DNA of 45,453 bases, taken from IMG/VR virus record IMGVR_UViG_3300044710_000040, positions 1 to 45,453 of that record; one strand, written 5' to 3'. The translations under genes were made by a program, and so were the position numbers. Below, in pieces: positions 39,298-45,453 of the stretch; position 1 is the stretch's first letter, and every line of letters starts with the position of its first letter. Under the pieces are notes generated by a model. The model had not been told where the DNA came from. It saw only the letters and a program-made list of their open reading frames with translations, and did no database searches. The stretch comes from a virus.

Positions 39298-41210
39298 TGC
39301 GCAGATTTCTACTCGCCTTATCGTTTCTGCTCTGTACGGCGTTTCACGCGCACGCACAGAACGCCATCACACTGCCGATCGCTGCAAATGCAGTCGCCGA
39401 TTTAGGTAACGGTCCGATCAAGGTCCGCATGATTGCGGGCAACGCGTCAATTTTCACATCCCAAGGTTCCGGCATCGGCAGCACGTCAGGCTCATCTACG
39501 ACTTTGACGCTGACAGCGACGCCAGCAATACCACCGATTGTTGGCGGCCTGATTTCCGGTGCGGGAATCACGTCGGGAACAACGGTTGCTGCGTACAACG
39601 GTACAACGGGCATAACGCTTTCCGCTGCGATGACTGTAGCTGGCGGTACGACGGTTTCGTGGAGCGCCGCGTGCCCATCAACGCCGCCCAGCAATGTAAT
39701 CCAAGCATCGCCGCAAGCTGACTACTATATGATGTACACACAAGCGCGCGTGTGTGCAGTTTCGCCGGGCGGCCCGGTCAATACGCTTTTGATCGAACCG
39801 ATTTTTTACGATCAGACAACGTCGGGCGGTGGGGGCGGCACGCCAGTAATACAGGCGGGGCAGGCGTTGGGCAACCCCACTGGAACTTCTGCGATACCGA
39901 CCGGGACTTTTTTAGATCAATTGTTTTTCGGTACTGACGGCAATCAGTTTCAAATCTTGCCGCGTCCTACGATTACGACGCATTCAGTTGCTGCTTTGCA
40001 GCCGACGCAAGCGAACACGATAGCCACATGGGACCTTTTCCCCAAGGGTTCGCCCAGCCCATCTGGCGAAGGTTTTATAACTTGGCATGACGATTGCGAC
40101 GCCGACTTAATTGCAAATGCAAGCGCTCCGGTCGGCTGCGCACGTTTCGGCGCCGACACCACACTAGGCTATTCTGCTTTTGGCTCTGTGGCTTACAACG
40201 GCGGAACGCTGCGGCCTCTTTGTTTGTTTTATGGAATAATTACGAACGTCGTGAACTGCGTTGCGACCTACGCAACCGGATGGACTTTTAACGGCGGCAC
40301 GGCCGCAGTTAATCTAAATGCCGCTCCGATTCCATCGGCTTTACTGGGCGGCGATGTTGCTTTCGCCGCTGCAAATGTGGACGGCCAAGGTACGCGATAT
40401 ATCGCTATCGCAACTCCTAACGGCGGCACTGACAGCCCGTCTTTCACCGGTATGTACGCCAACGGCACGCTGGCCGCGCCTACCGCGATCGTCAACGGCA
40501 ATAATCTCGTCTCCTTCGGTGGCGGCGGTGCGTACTGCGCAACCTGTGTTTCTGGCGGCCCAGGATGGGTATTTGGCCGCGGTAGTTTCCAGGTTTACGC
40601 AGATGCTAATTGGAGCAGTACGTCGGAGCCGACACGAGACTGTGAGTACACAACTGCAATAAATGCCGTAGTTCAAGCTCCGTGGTTTTGCGTTTTTAAT
40701 GACGGCGGCACTTATTTTGGTACGTTCTCAGGTACCACGCCGCCTGTGGGAGCAGATAAAGGACCGTCTACGGTCAACTTGGCTGCCGGCGGCGGTTACT
40801 ACTTAAACGGAAATCCGGCGTCAACGACGTTGGCTGTCATCGCCGCAGGAGTGAATTTCAATGCAGTCGGGGACACTCCGCTCTCAGTTAGTTTGCCAGC
40901 TTGGGCTTCGCGCTACCTCATAAACTCTATTCGCATTATTGGAGCGACGGGATCGCTTACGGCATCACAGGTTGGGGTATTTACCGCGACTAGCGGCGGC
41001 GGCACGCAGATCGTCACGTCGGGATCGGCAGTGACGGTGTCAACCGCATCGGACGGCACTGCTAATAATGCACAAAATTTAACTATTAATAATAATAACC
41101 TGGCTACGTATACAGTCGCCGGTTTCCCCACTTTATACTTCAGAGTTACTCAAACAGAAGGCAACAGTGCATTTGCTGATGTAGAACTTATCTTAACACC
41201 GACTCCGTGA
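39297..41210 (+). CDS. Large secreted fibre-like protein, paralogue 2
   Basis: A 637-residue protein with signal peptide MRRFLLALSFLLCTAFHAHA-Q. Residues about 38-150 repeat the module of the 36716 protein (LFTSQ-like segment, SGTTVAAYNGTTGITLSAAM, MYTQARVCA). A poly-Gly hinge follows, then a large β domain with paired Cys (WHDDCDADLI, YCATCV) and a C-terminal β sandwich (LINSIRIIGATG, LYFRVTQTEGNSAFADVELI) typical of fibre tips. It shares TGATG with the preceding gene. It may be a receptor-binding or surface protein; the signal peptide makes periplasmic or surface display likely. Confidence 0.7.
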   Translation: MRRFLLALSFLLCTAFHAHAQNAITLPIAANAVADLGNGPIKVRMIAGNASIFTSQGSGIGSTSGSSTTLTLTATPAIPPIVGGLISGAGITSGTTVAAYNGTTGITLSAAMTVAGGTTVSWSAACPSTPPSNVIQASPQADYYMMYTQARVCAVSPGGPVNTLLIEPIFYDQTTSGGGGGTPVIQAGQALGNPTGTSAIPTGTFLDQLFFGTDGNQFQILPRPTITTHSVAALQPTQANTIATWDLFPKGSPSPSGEGFITWHDDCDADLIANASAPVGCARFGADTTLGYSAFGSVAYNGGTLRPLCLFYGIITNVVNCVATYATGWTFNGGTAAVNLNAAPIPSALLGGDVAFAAANVDGQGTRYIAIATPNGGTDSPSFTGMYANGTLAAPTAIVNGNNLVSFGGGGAYCATCVSGGPGWVFGRGSFQVYADANWSSTSEPTRDCEYTTAINAVVQAPWFCVFNDGGTYFGTFSGTTPPVGADKGPSTVNLAAGGGYYLNGNPASTTLAVIAAGVNFNAVGDTPLSVSLPAWASRYLINSIRIIGATGSLTASQVGVFTATSGGGTQIVTSGSAVTVSTASDGTANNAQNLTINNNNLATYTVAGFPTLYFRVTQTEGNSAFADVELILTPTP

Positions 41211-41215
41211 TTCTT

Positions 41216-41320
41216 ATGCGCCCCCATGGCGACATCACCTTGGCACTCATCATGATCGCATTGTTCGTCTACGCGGCGGTAATTCTGACCAGAAACGTGC
41301 TCAGAAAAGGCACCCAATGA
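41216..41320 (+). CDS. Small one-span membrane protein (holin candidate)
   Basis: A 34-residue ORF, MRPHGD then span ITLALIMIALFVYAAVILTR and a basic end NVLRKGTQ. ATGA overlap with the next membrane protein. The pair could form a lysis unit. Too short for a sure holin call. Confidence 0.5.
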   Translation: MRPHGDITLALIMIALFVYAAVILTRNVLRKGTQ

Positions 41321-41604
41321 TTATCGACGCGGGGGCAGTAGCAGCCGGGGTTGCCGCCTTGAATCTCGTACTCACAATCGGGGGCGGTGGTTTCTTCGCC
41401 GGAAAACTGACGGGCAAAATCCAGCGTATTGAAACCGACGTGAAGGAAACCAAAGGTTTGCTTATCACGTCTGCAGTCGAGGCCGATCGGCTACGACGTG
41501 CGGAAGACGACATACAAAATGTCGAAGAAGATATTCGGAATTTGCGCAAAGGCGTGGGCTATATAAATGACGCGAATGCCAGGGGCATTAATCGGGAATA
41601 CTAG
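41317..41604 (+). CDS. Membrane-anchored coiled-coil protein (holin-like)
   Basis: A 95-residue protein with an N-terminal span (AGVAALNLVLTIGGGGFFAG) and a long charged coil (IQRIETDVKETKGLL, DDIQNVEEDIRNLRKG). This layout is like XhlA-type lysis proteins or spanin-like partners. With no endolysin nearby, the lysis role is inferred only from form and position after the fibre genes. Confidence 0.6.
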   Translation: MIIDAGAVAAGVAALNLVLTIGGGGFFAGKLTGKIQRIETDVKETKGLLITSAVEADRLRRAEDDIQNVEEDIRNLRKGVGYINDANARGINREY

Positions 41605-41605
41605 A

Positions 41606-41719
41606 TTGAAGCGCTACCGGCGGCTGGCGGAACGGCACCGACTGCTTGCCAAGGTGCATACGACGTTAGCGAAGTTGTACGAGCGAAAAGCTAGAAAAGC
41701 CGGGAAACAAGTGGTATAG
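41606..41719 (+). CDS. Small basic helical protein
   Basis: A 37-residue ORF from TTG 41606 with GGGA upstream: KRYRRLAERHRLLAKVHTTL, then AKLYERKARKAG. One amphipathic, highly basic helix. Starts 1 base after the previous stop. Unknown. Confidence 0.45.
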   Translation: MKRYRRLAERHRLLAKVHTTLAKLYERKARKAGKQVV

Positions 41720-41720
41720 T
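41712..41720 (+). promoter_or_regulatory. Extended -10 promoter
   Basis: TGG then TATAGT (41715-41720) is a 5 of 6 match with the extended TGn. No good -35. The start would be near 41727, just before the CAGGAG of the next gene. Confidence 0.5.
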
Positions 41721-41750
41721 AATTAAGAGGGAAACACAGGAGAACGAACT

Positions 41751-42179
41751 ATGAGCGACCTGAAGAACGACCTCCAGCATATTTTCGACGTGCTGAAGGG
41801 CATCGAAACCCGCGCTCGCGGGCTGAAAAACCAGAACCTTGCGGACATCGCAGCGTCGGCGCACGGCCGCGTGAAGCAGCTTATCGACCATCCCGATACC
41901 GAGCTGGTAGACGAACGAAAGGACCAAGCGCACGAAGGCAATCCGCTATACGTCGCACCCGCGACCAAGGACGAAGCGGTTGCAAAAATGCGAGCCGAAG
42001 GCGACGCGGACCCGGAAAATACGGCCCGGATGAATTGGCCGCATCTGTTCGGTCTGACGGGCTCGGATCATCCCGATACGCAGCTTCCGCACCCGAGCGC
42101 GCCGTTCCCGCACGCGATGCCGCCCAGCCCGCCACGTGTCCCGCTCGGTGCCGACGGGTACCCGCGTCAGGACCGCTAG
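41751..42179 (+). CDS. Hypothetical late protein
   Basis: A 142-residue protein. The first half is helical (LKNDLQHIFDVLKGIETRAR, DIAASAHGRVKQLIDH), the rest Pro/His-rich. CAGGAG precedes the ATG, and a promoter and terminal hairpin frame it as a single-gene unit. High expression is likely. Unknown. Confidence 0.75.
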   Translation: MSDLKNDLQHIFDVLKGIETRARGLKNQNLADIAASAHGRVKQLIDHPDTELVDERKDQAHEGNPLYVAPATKDEAVAKMRAEGDADPENTARMNWPHLFGLTGSDHPDTQLPHPSAPFPHAMPPSPPRVPLGADGYPRQDR

Positions 42180-42188
42180 AAACCCGAG

Positions 42189-42217
42189 TAGGCCCCTGCC
42201 AGCGTGGCGGGGGCCTA
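42189..42217 (+). terminator. GC-rich hairpin after single-gene unit
   Basis: A 12-bp stem (42189-42200 with 42206-42217, one G-U) closes a 5-base loop just after the stop. No T run follows, so termination may be partial or factor-assisted. Confidence 0.55.
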
Positions 42218-42235
42218 TGAAAGCCGGGAACCGAG

Positions 42236-42263
42236 TGATATGATGCTTTGAACGGCGTCATAC
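42236..42263 (+). promoter_or_regulatory. Late promoter with GTCATAC box
   Basis: TGA then TATGAT (42236-42244, 5 of 6 in the -10) is followed after 12 bases by GTCATAC (42257-42263). Spacing equals that at the portal promoter. It begins the fibre-like cluster to the right. Confidence 0.55.
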
Positions 42264-42281
42264 AAACCGGACAGAGGCACC

Positions 42282-42539
42282 ATGGGCACTCGATTTCGCG
42301 GTCTAAAAACTGGCTTCAATAAGACCGGCAATAACGATTGCGTACCCAATGAAATGGGGCCGCCGGCTACGAAATTCACCGGGCGCGGTGGTGTGCCGGA
42401 AGGGCAGTTGAAGCACTATCCCGGCGCGGTGGCGGACACCGGCATGGGCAACCGCCGGCTGGCAAAGTCCAATCACGGCGACGGTGGCGGCTCCAGTACG
42501 CGATATTCCGGCAATACGGCTTTCGACAAAGGCCGGTAG
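42282..42539 (+). CDS. Small Gly-rich protein
   Basis: An 85-residue basic Gly/Asn-rich protein (MGTRFRGLKTGFNKTGNNDC). Looks disordered. First gene after the GTCATAC promoter. Unknown. Confidence 0.6.
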   Translation: MGTRFRGLKTGFNKTGNNDCVPNEMGPPATKFTGRGGVPEGQLKHYPGAVADTGMGNRRLAKSNHGDGGGSSTRYSGNTAFDKGR

Positions 42540-42551
42540 GGCTGTACGGAT

Positions 42552-42968
42552 ATGTTCTATCGGCCGGGCGGCAGCGCAACGCGAATCAACAATCAGAACG
42601 ATACCGTGTACGCCGATTTCGTCGGCGGCGCGACCGGGTGGCTGCCGGTAAGTAAGGGCAATACCATTTCTGTTAATATAGCTCGCGCTTCGTTGGCGTT
42701 TGTTTCCGCCGCGTCGAGCACCATCACGCCGTCGCCGATTGCGCCCGAAGTCCAAGTCATCATGGAAATGAAGATGTATGGCGGCGACCCGGATGCTTCC
42801 GCGCGTCCAATCGATCAATGGCAGAATATCGTCGTTGCCACGTCCCGCCGTGCTCATCGTGAAGGTTGGGCGCGCTTGCGTATTGTTAATATCAACAATG
42901 CCGAAAGTACGGGCGTTGTTATGGATATGCAGATTGCCCGTACAGGCGATGTTGGTGCATCCACATGA
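42552..42968 (+). CDS. Structural-type β protein
   Basis: A 138-residue protein (MFYRPGGSATRINNQNDTVY) with many strands (PEVQVIMEMKMYGG, WARLRIVNINNAESTGVVMD). ATGA-coupled to the first of two duplicated genes. Probably virion; unknown role. Confidence 0.65.
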   Translation: MFYRPGGSATRINNQNDTVYADFVGGATGWLPVSKGNTISVNIARASLAFVSAASSTITPSPIAPEVQVIMEMKMYGGDPDASARPIDQWQNIVVATSRRAHREGWARLRIVNINNAESTGVVMDMQIARTGDVGAST

Positions 42969-43594
42969 GCGGTTTCGATCAAGGAACTGCGCAAGGCGGC
43001 ATTTTTGCCCAAACAAAGCAGTTTGGCTCGATCCTTCGCGGTTCCGGGCCGCCCGTGCCGGGGGCCGGCGTTGTCGGTGATTTATACATTGACGTACAGA
43101 CATGGTTTTTGTACGAAAAACGCAGCGCGGAAGGCACCGACCCGTGGGGCCACTATTTGTTTGCCGTTCCGGCGCAGTACCAATCCGGTTTGAATTGGTT
43201 TAGTTCGTCGCTGCCGACGAACAATTTTGGAGCGAACGGCGATTATTGCTTGCTTTGGGCTGGCTTCAATAACTACGGACTTCAACCGTCTTTCTGTGGC
43301 CCGGATGTCAACGGCTACTGGCCCGAAAGCGGTGACGGCTCGGATCTGTTGCTTGATCTGACAAACGCAGGCTACACGATTCCTGCCGGTCTGTCTGACG
43401 AAGGGGCACTAGTTCCGTTCAGCAATTCGTGGCAGCTCATCGTTGTCGGCGTCGATACGGAATATCTCTTGTCCATTCCGGTGTCGCAGCTTCCGAACTC
43501 ACCCGTTATTGAGCGCGGCTTGCAATCAGCGCCGGTTGTTGTGGCTGTCGCTTTGAATCCATTATATTCTGCCGAAGACGAGCATGCCGTATGA
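42965..43594 (+). CDS. Tandem paralogue 1, fibre-associated
   Basis: A 209-residue protein starting MSGFDQGTAQGGIFAQTKQF, with GDLYIDVQTWFLYEKR, WGHYLFAVPAQYQ, NGDYCLLWAGFNNYGLQPS. It shares both ends with the next gene, which lacks a 65-residue insert present here (from GYWPESGDGSD to about residue 190). The GD.Y.D..TWFLY.KR segment resembles fibre-tip motifs. The common ending is AVALNPLYSAEDEH. Confidence 0.7.
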   Translation: MSGFDQGTAQGGIFAQTKQFGSILRGSGPPVPGAGVVGDLYIDVQTWFLYEKRSAEGTDPWGHYLFAVPAQYQSGLNWFSSSLPTNNFGANGDYCLLWAGFNNYGLQPSFCGPDVNGYWPESGDGSDLLLDLTNAGYTIPAGLSDEGALVPFSNSWQLIVVGVDTEYLLSIPVSQLPNSPVIERGLQSAPVVVAVALNPLYSAEDEHAV

Positions 43595-44019
43595 GTGGCT
43601 TTGACAATGGCACAATTCAGGGCGGCGTGTTTGCGCAGACGAAGCAATTCGGTCCGGTGCTGCGTGGTACGGGCGAGCCTGTGCCGTCTGCCGGCGTCGT
43701 TGGCGATGTGTACGTAGACACGCAGACTTGGTTTCTGTACGCGAAGCGGTCCAATGACAAGACGAGTTCGTGGGGCAACTACCTGTTCGCCGTGCCTGCG
43801 ACTTACCAAGCCGCGTTGAGTTGGTTCAGTTCTGCGCAACCAACAAACGATCTGGGGTCGAATGGGGATTACTGCTTGATGTGGGGCGGCTATCCGAATT
43901 ATGGATTGCAGCCATCCATCCTGGGGCCGAAGGCGGCCGGTGTATGGCCTGCCAATCCTGCGGCAGTGGCGGTTGCGCTTAATCCACTCTATACCGCTGA
44001 AAACGAGCACAACATATGA
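43591..44019 (+). CDS. Tandem paralogue 2, fibre-associated
   Basis: A 142-residue protein (MSGFDNGTIQGGVFAQTKQF) with GDVYVDTQTWFLYAKR, NGDYCLMWGGYPNYGLQPS and the ending AVALNPLYTAENEH. It is the short version of the previous gene and is ATGA-coupled on both sides. The two may form mixed oligomers or specialise after duplication. Confidence 0.7.
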   Translation: MSGFDNGTIQGGVFAQTKQFGPVLRGTGEPVPSAGVVGDVYVDTQTWFLYAKRSNDKTSSWGNYLFAVPATYQAALSWFSSAQPTNDLGSNGDYCLMWGGYPNYGLQPSILGPKAAGVWPANPAAVAVALNPLYTAENEHNI

Positions 44020-44627
44020 GCTACAATTCAGCGACAGATTTCATTGGATTGTTACGGCTCGTTGGGAGCGCCGTGCGTTCGGAAAGAATGCCGGGGTTGG
44101 ATTACGTTGTTGCCGCGCTGGCTCGAGCTGGCATGTTTGCGCTCTCGGTTGGGCAGACGGCGCCGACTGTAAATCAGGCGAGCACGCTTTGGTTTCAGCC
44201 CGCCATCCCGTCATGGACGGCGGAAGGTACACTGTACATCTGGAATCCGGTAGCAGGGCAGTATCAAGTTGCGACGCCTGCGTTGTGGCAAGCATTCTTG
44301 TCGCCGTCCGGTTCGGTTTTTCAATCGCTGCCGAACGCGAACAACGTTATTAACCCCGGCGTATCACTTGCTGCCATACAACGCGCCGCGCCGGCTAACA
44401 CAGCCGTACAGCTCCCCTCGATTGCAGCGCAGTATCTTACGCAAAAGGATATTGTACTTACCGATTTTTCAACGGGTGTTGCTAACCATGAAATTTTAGT
44501 TTCGCCGGTTGGCGGCGCTACGATCATGCAGCAAGCAACATGGAATTTGCAATCCACCGCCGATTACTTGGCGCGTGTGCGTCTCCGTCCGTCCCCCGAT
44601 CTTAACGCTTGGATACTGATACCATGA
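44016..44627 (+). CDS. Virion-type protein
   Basis: A 203-residue protein (MSYNSATDFIGLLRLVGSAV) with MPGLDYVVAALARAGMFALS, then VGQTAPTVNQASTLWFQPAI and GTLYIWNPVAGQYQ, a combination found in phage fibre or baseplate-like structural proteins. ATGA-coupled to both neighbours. Role unknown. Confidence 0.65.
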   Translation: MSYNSATDFIGLLRLVGSAVRSERMPGLDYVVAALARAGMFALSVGQTAPTVNQASTLWFQPAIPSWTAEGTLYIWNPVAGQYQVATPALWQAFLSPSGSVFQSLPNANNVINPGVSLAAIQRAAPANTAVQLPSIAAQYLTQKDIVLTDFSTGVANHEILVSPVGGATIMQQATWNLQSTADYLARVRLRPSPDLNAWILIP

Positions 44628-45453
44628 AAATGCTCCGTACCGCTGCCGCTCTTGCGTTTTTGCTGGTTTGCGCGCCTGCGCTGGCGCAGCAGACGGCAAT
44701 CCACTCCGTGCCGATCGGCAAGGGCGCTGGCAACACCGGATTCAATGCCGCAGTACCCAGCACGGCAGGACAGCCGCTTGTCAGTAACGGCCCTTCCGCC
44801 GATCCAGGCTTTGGCACGATTGCCAACAGCGGCTTTACGCCCGGTGCTGCCAACACGGTGAAGGGGAGCCTGAACGGTACGACCGTAACGGATCTTCCGC
44901 TGCCGAACTGTACGGGCGTCAATCAAGCGCTGAAATACGTATCCGGCACCGGAGTTAATTGCAGTGCTGTTAGTACGACAGGCGGCTACGATATGCCGAT
45001 CAATCTCGGTTTGTCGGCTGTTGCTTCCGGTAACGCGCTTACCATCACGTTGACGCAAGCGAACGGCGCTGCGCCTAGCAGCGGCAGTCCGGTCATAGTG
45101 CCGTTCCGGTCTACTGTAGGAACGACAGGCACGATTACGTTTGCTTCCATCACTGCTACGCAGTCCATCACCATCCCCAACGGTGCGACGCTCGGCACTT
45201 CAAATGGCGTGCCGTTTCGTGTGTGGATTTTTCTAGAGTACAACGCGGGCGTTCCTGAGCTGGCGGTGGCGACGTGCAGTAACCAGACGACTATTTTTCC
45301 ATGTGCGGCTTGGGAACATACGCTACCAACCACTACAACCATTGGTGGGTCTTCTAACACTGGCGGTACTTTGTACGCCACAGCCGGCGTTGCTGCCGAC
45401 GCCGTACGGATAATCGGGTTTTGCAGTTTCGGAAGCGGACAGACTGTTGCCGG
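44624..45453 (+). CDS. Secreted fibre-like protein, cut by window end
   Basis: At least 276 residues; no stop before the edge. The signal peptide is MKMLRTAAALAFLLVCAPAL then AQQ. The mature part starts with a fibre-like repeat (GAGNTGFNAAVPSTAGQPLV, SNGPSADPGFGTI, VKGSLNGTTVTDLPLPNC) followed by a β domain. It is the fifth protein in this cluster with such a signal. ATG 44624 overlaps the previous TGA. Confidence 0.7.
   Translation, partial: MKMLRTAAALAFLLVCAPALAQQTAIHSVPIGKGAGNTGFNAAVPSTAGQPLVSNGPSADPGFGTIANSGFTPGAANTVKGSLNGTTVTDLPLPNCTGVNQALKYVSGTGVNCSAVSTTGGYDMPINLGLSAVASGNALTITLTQANGAAPSSGSPVIVPFRSTVGTTGTITFASITATQSITIPNGATLGTSNGVPFRVWIFLEYNAGVPELAVATCSNQTTIFPCAAWEHTLPTTTTIGGSSNTGGTLYATAGVAADAVRIIGFCSFGSGQTVA

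Noticed and set aside
44624-45453. Circular join of the last gene to position 1
   Set aside because: Reading on into position 1 gives about 45 more codons antisense to the GroES-like gene with no fibre character, so I do not claim the window is a closed circle.
1-45453. tRNA, rRNA, CRISPR array or reverse-transcriptase diversity system
   Set aside because: I saw no cloverleaf, rRNA segment, regularly spaced repeats or reverse transcriptase; the two fibre-module copies are an old gene duplication rather than a template repeat.

Overview
The window looks like most of a tailed-phage (podovirus-like) genome or prophage from a proteobacterium. It carries a portal, a major capsid protein, homologues of the P22 gp4 and gp10 tail-plug proteins, a coiled-coil needle-like protein, a gp7-like protein and a 1,342-residue virion protein with a lytic-transglycosylase-like domain and glycine-zipper segments. 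A complete replication module is also present. A GcrA-family regulator and an IS1595-family insertion fit an alphaproteobacterial or burkholderial host, but neither settles it. I see no large terminase, integrase, CI-type repressor, stand-alone endolysin, rRNA, tRNA or CRISPR array. The last gene runs off the right edge, so the genome continues there.

Layout. Positions 1-2.7 kb (minus strand) hold the portal, a small overlapping gene and a GroES-like protein. Positions 2.7-7.6 kb (plus) hold the capsid and the head-tail connector and tail-plug genes, closed by a hairpin. A short minus pair (VRR-NUC nuclease, ribbon-helix-helix protein) diverges from the gp7-like gene at 8.3 kb. From 23 kb down to 8.9 kb the minus strand is one long replication and early block: primase-helicase, a run of small overlapping genes, a zinc-ribbon helicase, a Cas4-like exonuclease (DUF2800), a DUF1937 protein, a DUF2815 ssDNA-binding protein, a family A DNA polymerase, an SNF2-like helicase, a DNA methyltransferase and a GNAT acetyltransferase. 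From 27.7 to 23.1 kb, also minus, lie very small early genes, many coupled by ATGA overlaps. A 1,681-bp IS1595-family element with perfect 8-bp target repeats interrupts this block.

Positions 27.7-28.0 kb are an AT-rich divergent control region full of TGTAAA/TTTACA boxes. To its right, on the plus strand, come an unknown regulator candidate, a stand-alone copy of the DUF2800 C-terminal domain, an HNH-like nuclease, tiny membrane proteins, a GcrA homologue and the giant ejection protein. After a small minus-strand GIY-YIG/RHH gene, positions 35.9-45.4 kb encode structural and fibre-like proteins. Five of these begin with a Sec-type signal peptide, which is unusual for virion genes. A membrane and coiled-coil pair at 41.2-41.6 kb is the best candidate for lysis.

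Regulation. Three sequence-level systems stand out. First, three early promoters share TTGACA, an ATGTACGTACAT-like palindrome at the expected start site and a common CTGGAGAG leader; the leader recurs at a fourth gene. Second, GTCATAC boxes lie 12 nt (9 nt in one case) downstream of -10-like hexamers near late and RHH genes. Third, the TGTAAA region lies between the two early arms. In addition, CGTAC/GTACG is strikingly frequent in sampled stretches of the window.
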